Positions 1 to 8,089 of a stretch of DNA of 64,000 nt are shown here, piece by piece. The notes below the pieces were generated by a model that had not been told where the DNA came from, made no database searches, and saw nothing but the letters and a program-made list of their open reading frames with translations. The DNA comes from Microbacterium allomyrinae (GTDB lineage Bacteria; Actinomycetota; Actinomycetes; Actinomycetales; Microbacteriaceae): NCBI RefSeq assembly GCF_020682705.1, contig NZ_JAGTTN010000009.1:62001-126000 (forward strand). Reading direction: 5' to 3'. Position 1 is the first letter of the stretch, and each line of letters opens with the position of its first letter. The translations under genes were made by a program, and so were the position numbers.

Positions 1-2
1 TC

Positions 3-875
3 TATCGGAGCCTTCCCGCGGAGTGGTCCAACGCTCCGCTCCTCACCGAGATGCAGGGGTCCAATGGCAATGCCTGGTCCGCGCTCGCTCGTCGACGACC
101 GTACGTCACTTTCGGGCACGGCAAGGAATACACGTCGGAACCCGGCCGAGTCTCCGTCGCGCTGGAATCCATGCTGAATCGGCGGGCCACGCACGTGCTG
201 ACCTACCTCCCGAGCGGGCGAGACGAGGTACTCCGCCGCACTCGGCTGCAGGACGATGAGGTCACGTCCTTCAACAATTCCACCGATACCCGCGCACTCC
301 GACAAGCGCTCTCGGATGCCACACCAGAAGTCGTCGACGCTTTCCGTGAGCTCCACGGCATACCCGCATCGGCGCGTGTCGCGCTGTTCCTGGGTGCACT
401 CAACGAGCACAAGAGAATCGACTTGCTGGTCGACGCGGCAAGAGAAGTTCTCAGTGGCGATTCGCCCTGGTGGCTGGTCGTCGTGGGCGATGGACCCGAG
501 ATGTCTCGAGTTCAGATGCTCGCCCGAGAAACGGGACGCGTAACGCTACTGGGGCAGAGCGCGCCGACTCAATACGCGCCTGCAGCGCGAATCTCAGAAG
601 TCATCATCAATCCTGGGCGGATCGGCCTCGTCGCGGTCGATGCCCTTGCCATGCAGTTGCCCGTGGTGACCACTGATTTCGACCGCCATGCCCCGGAAGC
701 GGAATACCTCGCCGAGGGTACGACGATGTTCACAGCATCCGCAACGCCTGCAGCCCTCGCATCGATGTGGACGAAAGCACACCTCGGAACCGAGATCGAC
801 CCGGCTACCGCGCCCAACCTCGAAGTGTCGGTCTCCACAATCTCCTCTGTACTGCGAAAGGTCGTTCTTAGCTGA
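3..875 (+). CDS. glycosyltransferase (GT-B fold), 5' end outside window
   Basis: The reading frame is open to the left edge, so the N-terminal domain is missing; an internal ATG at 51 is not a convincing start. The visible part is the C-terminal half of a GT-B enzyme that would add a nucleotide-activated sugar to a growing lipid-linked glycan at the inner membrane face. Supporting signs are FLGALNEHKR followed by a helix, VVVGDGPE, and the donor-site region NPGRIGLVAVDALAMQLPVVTT. That region lacks the usual Glu-x7-Glu pair, so the donor site is atypical. The stop overlaps the next start (TGATG at 873-877), which indicates translational coupling in a polysaccharide operon. Acceptor and donor are not predictable. 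Confidence 0.8.
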   Translation, partial: YRSLPAEWSNAPLLTEMQGSNGNAWSALARRRPYVTFGHGKEYTSEPGRVSVALESMLNRRATHVLTYLPSGRDEVLRRTRLQDDEVTSFNNSTDTRALRQALSDATPEVVDAFRELHGIPASARVALFLGALNEHKRIDLLVDAAREVLSGDSPWWLVVVGDGPEMSRVQMLARETGRVTLLGQSAPTQYAPAARISEVIINPGRIGLVAVDALAMQLPVVTTDFDRHAPEAEYLAEGTTMFTASATPAALASMWTKAHLGTEIDPATAPNLEVSVSTISSVLRKVVLS

Positions 876-1984
876 TGCCTCGACCACAAGCGCCAACGGT
901 CTTCCATTACTACGCGCGCTACCTCGTCCATCCCTCCGGCGTAACCGACTCCGTGAACAACTGGGTCGCGGCGCTGGTGGCGAACGGAATCTCTACCCGG
1001 ATCGTCGCGGCCAAGCCGGCCGTCATCGGCAACGAGTTCGTCGACGCCGAGCGCACGATCACCACCGGCCACCTCGGACGCGGGCGGTCCACGTGGATCC
1101 CCCTCGGGCTGCTGAAGACGCTTCGCAAGGGCGATCTGCTCGTCCTGCACGAAGGCTGGGTGATCAGTAACGTCGTCGCCGCGGCGATTGCGAAGCTCCG
1201 CAGGGTTCCGTACGTCGTCGTTCCCCATGGCGTCTACGAACGAGGCGTGATCGATGCCACGAAGGACGTGGCGGGTGTCAGGTCGGCCGCGGAACGCTGG
1301 GCTCTGCGAAACGCGGCAGCCGTGCACGTCTTCTACGGCGGGGAGACCGACGTCGTCAAGGACCTCGAGCCGGGCACTTCCTCGTTCATGGTGCACCCCA
1401 ACGGCGCGCCTGTCTCCGACCCGGTGTGGAAGGGCGACGGAGACTTCTATGTCTGGATCGGGCGCTTCGATCCGCATCACAAAGGGCTCGACAATCTCGT
1501 GCGTTCATGGTCGCGACTTCCCGAGCCTCGACCAAGGCTCGTCCTCGCCGGCCCGGACTTCCTCGGGGGACGCGATCAGATCGCCGAGCAGATCGCAGCG
1601 CTCGGTCTCGACGAGACGATCTCGATCCGCGGACGTGTCTCCGGCGACGAGAAGGCAGATCTCATGCGGGGTGCGCGCGCATACGTCCACCCTTCCCGGT
1701 GGGAGTCCTGCAGCATCATGCTCCTGGAAATGCTGGGCGCTGGCGTCCCGTCAGTCGTCTCCAGCAGCATCCACGCCGCAGACGAGCTCGGCCCCTCAGG
1801 TGTTGTACTCGTCGCCGACTTCGCCTCCGACAACGGAGGTCTCGCCGAGGCTCTCGAGCAGGCGGATCGAAATACCGCGTTGGGGAACCGCGCTCGAGCG
1901 TGGGTGGACGACGAAGGGTCCTGGGCAGCCGTCGGGCCCGACTACGCCTCAGACGTTCACAAAATACAGAGGAGTTACGCATGA
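875..1984 (+). CDS. glycosyltransferase family 4 protein
   Basis: This 369-residue GT-B glycosyltransferase of normal family length would transfer a sugar during exopolysaccharide repeat-unit assembly. An N-terminal acceptor domain is followed by the linker-strand motif FYVWIGRFDPHHKGLDNL, then VLAGPDFLGG and GRVSGDEKADLM. The donor-site segment HPSRWESCSIMLLEMLGAGVP carries the E-x7-E-like arrangement of GT4 enzymes. The ATG overlaps the stop of the upstream gene by one base, and the stop overlaps the next ATG (ATGA at 1981-1984). The two glycosyltransferases and the following pyruvyl transferase are therefore probably made from one message. The sugar and linkage are unknown. Confidence 0.88.
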   Translation: MPRPQAPTVFHYYARYLVHPSGVTDSVNNWVAALVANGISTRIVAAKPAVIGNEFVDAERTITTGHLGRGRSTWIPLGLLKTLRKGDLLVLHEGWVISNVVAAAIAKLRRVPYVVVPHGVYERGVIDATKDVAGVRSAAERWALRNAAAVHVFYGGETDVVKDLEPGTSSFMVHPNGAPVSDPVWKGDGDFYVWIGRFDPHHKGLDNLVRSWSRLPEPRPRLVLAGPDFLGGRDQIAEQIAALGLDETISIRGRVSGDEKADLMRGARAYVHPSRWESCSIMLLEMLGAGVPSVVSSSIHAADELGPSGVVLVADFASDNGGLAEALEQADRNTALGNRARAWVDDEGSWAAVGPDYASDVHKIQRSYA

Positions 1985-2919
1985 TCGTTGTGGTCGATCC
2001 CGGCGCCGCAACCACCAATCTGGGCGACAAGATCATCGCCGAGGCTGTGGAGAGGGAGCTCATCGCTCCCCTGAGGAACGCGAAGCTCGATGTCCATCGC
2101 GTTCCCCTGCACGGGACGCTCACGGACGGTCAGCGCGAGCTGATCGCGCAGGCTGATGATGTCATCGTGAGCGGCACGAATCTCTTGTCGGACCATATGA
2201 GGTTTCGCCGTAGCTGGCAGTGGGACCGCAAAGACATCGAGCTGACGGCCGGCAAGCTCACGACGTTCGGCGTCGGCTGGTGGCAGTACCAGCGAAGCGG
2301 AATCGATCCGCTGAGCGCGCGCTGGCTGCGAAGCCTGCGCGGCACACATGCCTGGGCAGTCCGAGACGAATACTCGGCCCGACGATTGGGTAAGGCGGGC
2401 GTGCATGCTGCTCACACGACGTGCCCGACCCTGTGGTCCTGTTCCACGCAGACTCTTCCCTCGAACGAGCGCCGCGCTGTCGTGACTTTGACCGACTACA
2501 ACCAGGAGCGCGCGGCTGACGAGCAGCTCGTCCGCGCACTCAATTCGCGATTCGACGAGGTTCTCTACTGGCCGCAGGGCCCCGGAGACGCGGTGTATCT
2601 GACCTCGCTCGCCGGCGTTGGTCCGGAGCAGATACTGGCTCCGACACTCGAGGCATTCGATGCCGCACTTCTCGCTGGCGACACCGCGTACGTCGGCCTT
2701 CGTCTTCACGGCGGCGTCCGCGCGATCCAGCTCGGCGTACCCTCGCTGATCCTGAGCGTGGACAACCGCGCGAGGGAGATCAGCAAATCAGTCGACCTTG
2801 CGGCTCCGTCGCGGTTCGCAGTGAACGAGATCGAGCACGCAATGCGTTCGGGCGAGGAACGAAAGCTTGCGATACCGACTGAGACGATCGACGGTTGGCG
2901 TCGAGGATGGACAGGCTAG
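1981..2919 (+). CDS. polysaccharide pyruvyl transferase family protein
   Basis: This 312-residue protein resembles enzymes that place a pyruvate ketal on cell-surface sugars, using phosphoenolpyruvate. The N-terminal DPGAATTNLGDKIIAEAV corresponds to the family's 'N-x-GD' opening, VSGTNLL follows, then RGTHAWAVRDEYSARRLGKAGV, and the C-terminal GLRLHGGVRAIQLGVPSL is the usual R-x-H-G region. The chosen ATG lies in an ATGA overlap with the upstream stop; the frame is open further upstream but that part is antisense-like and overlaps a real gene. It is the third gene of the coupled polysaccharide operon. Family membership is firm; whether the transferred group is pyruvate is inferred. Confidence 0.85.
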   Translation: MIVVVDPGAATTNLGDKIIAEAVERELIAPLRNAKLDVHRVPLHGTLTDGQRELIAQADDVIVSGTNLLSDHMRFRRSWQWDRKDIELTAGKLTTFGVGWWQYQRSGIDPLSARWLRSLRGTHAWAVRDEYSARRLGKAGVHAAHTTCPTLWSCSTQTLPSNERRAVVTLTDYNQERAADEQLVRALNSRFDEVLYWPQGPGDAVYLTSLAGVGPEQILAPTLEAFDAALLAGDTAYVGLRLHGGVRAIQLGVPSLILSVDNRAREISKSVDLAAPSRFAVNEIEHAMRSGEERKLAIPTETIDGWRRGWTG

Positions 2920-2923
2920 AACG

Positions 2924-3268
2924 ATGAAACGCGGACATGCAGTGCTCGTCGAAGACTTCGATCGCGCGGTCGGTGAGCGATCTGCCAAGGAAGGCTATGA
3001 GTTCATGCTCGTGGTCAACCGGGATGACTACGATCTCGCGGTCGCAAGCGGTGCCCAGCCGATCCTTCCGTCGATGCGCTTCAGCGAGACAGACGACCGG
3101 GGCGCACTGCGTCGCTTTCTCGGCCCGGCGAACCGTGCCTGGAGATGGCGACGCTACTTTCTCAATGAGGGAATCTCGGAAGTGACGGTTCGGAGAATAT
3201 CGCCGACCTCGCTCATCCTCCTCGGAGGATCTCTTCTCTCCGGCACACGGTACAGGGTGCGCCGATGA
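2924..3268 (+). CDS. hypothetical protein in polysaccharide operon
   Basis: I do not recognise this 114-residue protein. The ATG at 2924 lies four bases after the upstream stop, which is why it is preferred over the open frame further upstream. The sequence is soluble-looking and basic, with FMLVVNRDDYDLAVASG, a W-rich stretch ANRAWRWRRYF, and a short hydrophobic patch near the end (SLILLGGSLLSG). There is no signal peptide and no known motif. Its position directly behind two glycosyltransferases and a pyruvyl-transferase-like gene suggests an accessory role in polysaccharide assembly, or a truncated enzyme. The reading frame could be genuine only in part. Confidence 0.5.
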   Translation: MKRGHAVLVEDFDRAVGERSAKEGYEFMLVVNRDDYDLAVASGAQPILPSMRFSETDDRGALRRFLGPANRAWRWRRYFLNEGISEVTVRRISPTSLILLGGSLLSGTRYRVRR

Positions 3269-3401
3269 GGCTCCGATCATCGTCGTCCGGACTGCCTGGA
3301 GTCTGCTTCGCTGCACGCGCTGGTAGGTTCATTCCGAACCGACGGACGGCTGAAACCCCGCGGCTTTCGAATCTGCCTGCGAGCATATAGATAGGGGCGC
3401 G

Positions 3402-4793
3402 ATGGCTACGATCATCCGGCCAGGGGCCGGGCCGAAGGCTCGGGCCCAGAGCGCCGTTCCATTGATGGTTGGGCTTGTCCTGGTCATCGCAGTTTGTGCG
3501 GCCACATTTGCTGACGTTCGCTATGCGCCGGTTCTGCCTTATGCACTGGCGTATGTCGCCATCGTGGCCGCTACTTGGCGGCGCCTTGCTCCTGTCGCAT
3601 TGTCGCCTGCCTTCTACCTCTCGGCTTATCTATGCGTTGTGGCTGTGCTGGGTGTGAGCGTTGGAGATCAGCTCAGTGGGGCCGGCGGCACGGGATTCAC
3701 GGATTTTCTGTTGGATCCCGCTATCAGTGCGCGTACGGCCAGCGCGCTATTCGTTGCCGCTTCACTGTGCCTCATAGGAGCAGCCCTCGTTCGAAGACGG
3801 CCGTCCCACATAGCGATTGGTGATCTGCTCGACCTCGGAGATCTTTCCAAGTACGCAAAGTGGTTCCTCTTGATCGGCGTAGTCGAACTCGCGGTTCTGG
3901 CCTACATAGTGGGTATCAACGAGATATTCGAACGTGACAGTCGATTGCTCGGACGCGGTACCAACATCGAGACGATCGTGTCGATGCTGGCCGTTGCCGT
4001 GCTCGTCCTTGTGGGAATCGCGTTTTTCACGAGCAAGGGCGCTCTCCGCTTTCTGTCGCTCGTCTTGATACTCGGATTCATCGCCTACTTCGTCTCGATG
4101 GGATCTCGCAGACTGGCGCTGGTGCCTCTTCTGCTCCTGCTGGCGTATGTTTTTGCGCGAAGAGGCAAACTCAGCGTGATCCCCGTTGTCATCGCGGCTG
4201 TCGGAGCGGTAGTCACATTGGCTTTGCCGCTGCACTTTCGGGGCCAGGCAAGTCATGGCCTGCTCCCCTATATGGCGAGTCTGTCAAGCTTCTCGCTTTC
4301 CCCTGAGATGCTTGCGACGAGCCTCAACAACTTCGTTGCGGGATTCAAGATCACCGCTGTAACCGGATTTCAGAGCGCCAAGATCCCCACGGAAGCACTG
4401 CCCATCTCTCTGAGCCCGCTCGACGGCAACGTGGTCGGTTGGTACGAGGTCGCGCCGTTGCTGAGAATCAACCGATACACCCCCTACTCCGCAATCGGCG
4501 AACTCATCAACTACGGTTCACTCGTGTTCGTTGTGATACTCCTGGGTCTTGGTATCGTCCTGGGTTTTAGTCAGGTTCTGAACGACAAGCTCCTCACGAG
4601 TCCACTCGGACGCCTCGTCGCGATTCTCGCACTGGGACTCATCTTCATGTTCGTTATCCAGTCGTCGCAGTACAACCTGAGATCGGTTGTTCGCTACATC
4701 TACCTCGCTCTGGGGGCGCAAGTTATCGGCGTCGTCTTGGTCTATGCCAATCGCGCGCTTCACAGGCGGGAAGGTTCGAGGGCGACGACCTAG
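3402..4793 (+). CDS. O-antigen/exopolysaccharide polymerase-like membrane protein (Wzy-like)
   Basis: This 463-residue polytopic protein has roughly ten to twelve hydrophobic segments and a larger extracytoplasmic loop at about residues 280-365 (FRGQASHGLLPYM through NRYTPYSAIGELINYGS). That topology is typical of Wzy-type polymerases, which join lipid-linked repeat units on the outer face of the membrane. Family sequence identity is always low, so the call rests on topology and context. The ATG follows AGGGG at a suitable distance. Base composition is visibly lower in GC than the flanking genes (many tt/at-rich codons), which is common for polymerase and flippase genes that move between strains. 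It stands 133 bases after the preceding operon. Confidence 0.7.
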   Translation: MATIIRPGAGPKARAQSAVPLMVGLVLVIAVCAATFADVRYAPVLPYALAYVAIVAATWRRLAPVALSPAFYLSAYLCVVAVLGVSVGDQLSGAGGTGFTDFLLDPAISARTASALFVAASLCLIGAALVRRRPSHIAIGDLLDLGDLSKYAKWFLLIGVVELAVLAYIVGINEIFERDSRLLGRGTNIETIVSMLAVAVLVLVGIAFFTSKGALRFLSLVLILGFIAYFVSMGSRRLALVPLLLLLAYVFARRGKLSVIPVVIAAVGAVVTLALPLHFRGQASHGLLPYMASLSSFSLSPEMLATSLNNFVAGFKITAVTGFQSAKIPTEALPISLSPLDGNVVGWYEVAPLLRINRYTPYSAIGELINYGSLVFVVILLGLGIVLGFSQVLNDKLLTSPLGRLVAILALGLIFMFVIQSSQYNLRSVVRYIYLALGAQVIGVVLVYANRALHRREGSRATT

Positions 4794-4997
4794 GCCGAAA
4801 ACTGATCGTCGATACGCGGAAGGCCGCAGCGAGATGGTCAGATCGCAGCGCGGCTGGCGGGGTCTTTCAAGCCGAACAGGTAGGCGACTTCGCTCCAGCG
4901 CCGGGCTGATGCGCGTGGATGACGAGGTCAGTCCCCGTGTGGTCGCCGAACGCTTGCCGCGAAACCACCTACGCGACAGCGGGGGAGCCGCCGGCAT

Positions 4998-6059
4998 TCA
5001 CCCCACGAGCGATACGACCTCTTCCGCCAACTCGTCGAGGCGTCGGCGGGCTTCGCGCACGCTGCGAATCAAACCATCCTCGGCCGGGGCAACCAATAGA
5101 TCATCCGGCGTTCTGGTCGCCGTAGTGCCGACCCAGGTGAAGTCGACCACGCCGTCCAGCGTGGAGATGAGCTTGTCGGATCCGGGGTGCACGAGCGCAA
5201 TCGGCTGCGCTCCCTTGACCATTCCGAGGATGAGCGCGTGCAGACGATCTGAGACGACGTATCGACTCGTTCGGTAGATCTCTTCGACGCGGTCGATCTG
5301 AGCTCCGTGGCCCGTTCCATCCCACCCCACGATGTCAACATTCATGTCGCCGGCGAGCTCGCGGTGCTTCTGATCGTCGCGTCCGACCTGCGTCACCAGA
5401 ACGGGCGCGAGCCCGGCCGCGCGAGCTGCGTCGACGATCCCTTGGAGCAACTCCGCATTGACCTCACGATCCCCTCGAAGGGAGATGGCGAGGCGCGACC
5501 GGCCACCCGTGGTCGAGTCGATCTCTCGCATGAACGCGAGATCAGGCGCGCGATCCAGCGCGCGACCGACTACCTTCGCGGAGACGTTGTCCCTCGCGAC
5601 GAAGAGCGAGTAGGCGCCGATCGCGAACCGCTCGATGCCATGGGTAGGCCAGCCGTGCCCACGCAACGCGCGTCCGAGAGCGATGACTTGCCCACCCGAG
5701 AGGCGCGCGAGGAGCACATTGCCGAGATTGACGGACGCCTTGATCGCAGGCTTGATGCCGGGCCGGATCTGAAGCGGGCCCGGCGCGAAGATGAGGTGCG
5801 CGCGACGGCGCAGCACATCGCCGAGATACTTCGCCATGAATGCCCCGGAGCCCCGCACGAGTTCGCTGTCTGCCGGGAAACTGAAGGCCGACACATAGTC
5901 AGCAGGCATGCCTCCCACAAAGACCACGAGTCGATCCTGCGCGCCCGCGAGCATGTCGATCGCGGCCTGACGAATCGCGATGTCTCCTAGGTTGTCCGGC
6001 TGCGCCGCGATGCTCATGTAGACCCGACGCGCGCGCCTTTTCCGAGGGGTGGTGCTCAT
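4998..6059 (-). CDS. second polysaccharide pyruvyl transferase family protein
   Basis: This 353-residue protein belongs to the same family as the gene at 1981-2919 but on the other strand and clearly diverged. It shows SIAAQPDNLGDIAIRQAAI near the N terminus (N-x-GD motif), LVRGSGAFMAKYLG, FVARDNVSAKVVGRALDRAPD, and the C-terminal SDRLHALILGMVKGAQPIAL, which holds the conserved R-x-H. It would modify surface glycan residues, classically with pyruvate. The stop of the flippase gene upstream abuts this start (6059/6060), so the two are one operon. Two such genes in one locus could mean two modified sugars per repeat unit. Confidence 0.82.
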   Translation of the reverse strand: MSTTPRKRRARRVYMSIAAQPDNLGDIAIRQAAIDMLAGAQDRLVVFVGGMPADYVSAFSFPADSELVRGSGAFMAKYLGDVLRRRAHLIFAPGPLQIRPGIKPAIKASVNLGNVLLARLSGGQVIALGRALRGHGWPTHGIERFAIGAYSLFVARDNVSAKVVGRALDRAPDLAFMREIDSTTGGRSRLAISLRGDREVNAELLQGIVDAARAAGLAPVLVTQVGRDDQKHRELAGDMNVDIVGWDGTGHGAQIDRVEEIYRTSRYVVSDRLHALILGMVKGAQPIALVHPGSDKLISTLDGVVDFTWVGTTATRTPDDLLVAPAEDGLIRSVREARRRLDELAEEVVSLVG

Positions 6060-7295
6060 CTACTCTTCTCCTCTATTGCTACCCGGGCGCACTGACGGTA
6101 CAAGCTTCGCTACGGCGAGAATCGCCTGGAGCGCAAACGAGGCGGTGAGAGCCCACGCTGCGCCCACAGCGCCAGCCGCAATGGTCGCCAGCGCAACCGC
6201 GACCAAGCAGAACACTGTGCTGATCGTGGCTGCCGTAGCGACGAATCGCTTCTCTCCGATCGCCTGGAGCAGGGCGTTGCACAGCGACGCGCACGCCGCG
6301 AACGGCAATCCGAGCAAGACGATCTGGATCACGGGGATTGCGGGGACGTACGCGTCGCCGAGTGCGAGCGGAACGAACCACGGAGCTGCCACGTAGATCA
6401 ACGCGTACAGGAATGTCACACCGGCGAGCAAGGCGGCGGCGGACTTCAGCAGCGGAGAGAGCGACCGGCCCGCACTCACGGCACGGGTCGCCGCCGGAAT
6501 AAGCACGCTCGCCAAGGAAGTCGGAAGGATCCGAAGGGGAGTCGTCAGGCGGCTGGCGCTCGCGTAGAAGCCAGCTGCTACGGATCCAGCCAACGCGCCC
6601 ACGATCACCACATCGAGGTTTCGCGCCTGCGTGGCGACGGAATTCGCCCAGTAGTGCACGCTCTCGCCGATCAGCTCGCGATAGGTCAGACTCGGTGCCG
6701 CGTCGACGCGGCGGCGAACATACACATTCGCGAACAGGGATGATGCGATCGCTGCGACTGCCAACGCAAGGGAATAGGAGAACAGGGGTTCCACACCGAC
6801 GCTCACGAGCGCGAGGAATCCGATGAGCCCTGCCAGGCGACGCGACAAGAGGTTTGTGACGTTGATCCAGGCGTCTCCGTCCGCGAACACGACGGTCAGG
6901 CGAGCATCCGCGTTTCGTTCTCCGCTGAGCCAGAACGCGAGCGGGAGCATGAGGAAATACGTCGGCGAGACGAACAATCCCATGAGGCTCAACCCGACCA
7001 CGACGATTGCGGCCAGAGCTGTCGAGGTGACCGCATTGAATCGCAAAGCGGTCGCGATACCCCCGCTGTTAGGGTTCGCCGCGCGCTCCCTCGTGATGTA
7101 GGTGCCGACACCGAAGTCGAGGACCGCCTGGAGCACGGTCGCAAGACTGACGACTGTGGCTAGGACACCGAACTCCGCGGGGGCGAGGAAGCGTGCCACG
7201 AATATCAGTGAGACGGCTTGCAGGGCGGCCGCGAGCAGCCGGCCGCCGCTGACCCAGGCGAACTGCCCGAAGAAGCTACGGTTTGCGCGCGCCAC
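6060..7295 (-). CDS. lipopolysaccharide/exopolysaccharide flippase (Wzx-like)
   Basis: This 411-residue integral membrane protein of the oligosaccharide flippase (MOP) superfamily would move undecaprenyl-linked repeat units to the outer leaflet. It opens with the family's conserved pattern: a charged N terminus, FGQFAWVSGGRLLAAALQAVS, RFLAPAEFGVLATVVSLATV and a GVGTYITRERAANP segment. About twelve hydrophobic helices follow. It is slightly shorter than typical members (420-500). The start is a GTG (7293-7295); the stop is directly followed by the pyruvyl-transferase-like gene on the same strand. The region just upstream holds a decayed priming-transferase copy instead of an intact gene. Confidence 0.85.
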   Translation of the reverse strand: MARANRSFFGQFAWVSGGRLLAAALQAVSLIFVARFLAPAEFGVLATVVSLATVLQAVLDFGVGTYITRERAANPNSGGIATALRFNAVTSTALAAIVVVGLSLMGLFVSPTYFLMLPLAFWLSGERNADARLTVVFADGDAWINVTNLLSRRLAGLIGFLALVSVGVEPLFSYSLALAVAAIASSLFANVYVRRRVDAAPSLTYRELIGESVHYWANSVATQARNLDVVIVGALAGSVAAGFYASASRLTTPLRILPTSLASVLIPAATRAVSAGRSLSPLLKSAAALLAGVTFLYALIYVAAPWFVPLALGDAYVPAIPVIQIVLLGLPFAACASLCNALLQAIGEKRFVATAATISTVFCLVAVALATIAAGAVGAAWALTASFALQAILAVAKLVPSVRPGSNRGEE

Positions 7296-7439
7296 AAGAC
7301 TCCTTGGATAGTTCGTGAGCGGTGCGAATGCGATCCGGGATGTCAGACATTCGGGCGCCCGGCTCTGGCGAGGTCAGGCGCGCGTCCGATCCTGGCGCTC
7401 TCGTGCGGGTGAGCCTGTTGTCGCTCTGCGGGATCGTGG

Positions 7440-7647
7440 GCCCGATTCTGCTTGACGGCAGAGCCGCGACGAGCATGCGACGGCCAGCGTTTGGCGCAGT
7501 ACACATAGCCCTCGCGACCAGCGCGACAGGCTTTCGGGACCGAAAAGGCGATCCAGCAACAGGCGCCCACAAGTGGTGCGGTGCTGTTCCCGCGCTTTTC
7601 GCGGGATGCGTCATCATCGTCGCGTCGATTCCAAAATTCGACGTCAC
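7440..7647 (-). pseudogene. decayed 5' fragment of a second priming sugar transferase
   Basis: Reading from a GTG at 7647, the first residues are VTSNFGIDAT..TH, matching VTSNVRIDAT..SH of the intact transferase that starts at 9712. About 25 codons later WAPVAGSP matches WAPTATSP of the intact protein, and in another frame SRWSRGLCVLRQTLA resembles SRWRALYARRLFV. The frame is lost near 7540 and nothing recognisable of the catalytic domain remains. The similarity also covers the upstream DNA: a degenerate form of the inverted repeat at 9750-9770 lies at 7692-7711. I read this as the stump of an older priming transferase gene left after rearrangement of the locus. Confidence 0.6.
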
Positions 7648-7711
7648 GGTGCCTTCTTCTTGTCTTGGCCGTACGGGCCCGCTTAGGGAAGCGTAGCAGG
7701 AGCTTGTGACG

Positions 7712-8089
7712 CGGAAACAATCGAAGAATCCGCTCGAATAGTTGTCAAGTTCGCGCGGACGGTACCTATGAGCGCACCGGAATATGCAGCCCGCCGGGAG
7801 GGTGCGTCTTCGTGAATTGGGGAGTTCAATCGTGGACAAAAGGGAGGTCCCTCGGGCCCCGGAACACGCTTCGGGGTGGAGCACGAGGGACCAGGACGCG
7901 CCGCCCATTGGTCGGGAGAGCTGGGGGTCCCCTGCCCGACAGGCCTTGGGGGATCCTGCGGGGGTGGGGCGGGCGTCTGCAACAAGCCTATTCATCCGCA
8001 CGCATCAGATCACAGCCGAGCGGCAACTGTTCGCGAACTCGTAACATGCCGAGCCCCGCTCGCTTTCTGCGGGATGTCTTCGGCTCCCG
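7712..8089. other. 378-base non-coding stretch
   Basis: No open frame here has protein-like character on either strand. The only local structures seen are a perfect 10-base palindrome GTTCGCGAAC (8029-8038) and a G-rich run around 7905-7975. Together with the pseudogene next to it, the stretch is probably residue of a deleted gene. Confidence 0.4.

Noticed and set aside
4794..4997. Additional gene between the polymerase and the pyruvyl-transferase-like gene
   Set aside because: Frames here are continuations or shadows; no start with a Shine-Dalgarno site and no hairpin stood out.
7276..8001. Minus-strand frame of 241 codons over the pseudogene
   Set aside because: Only about 50 residues near its middle align to the priming transferase; the rest has no protein-like pattern, so it is annotated as a fragment.
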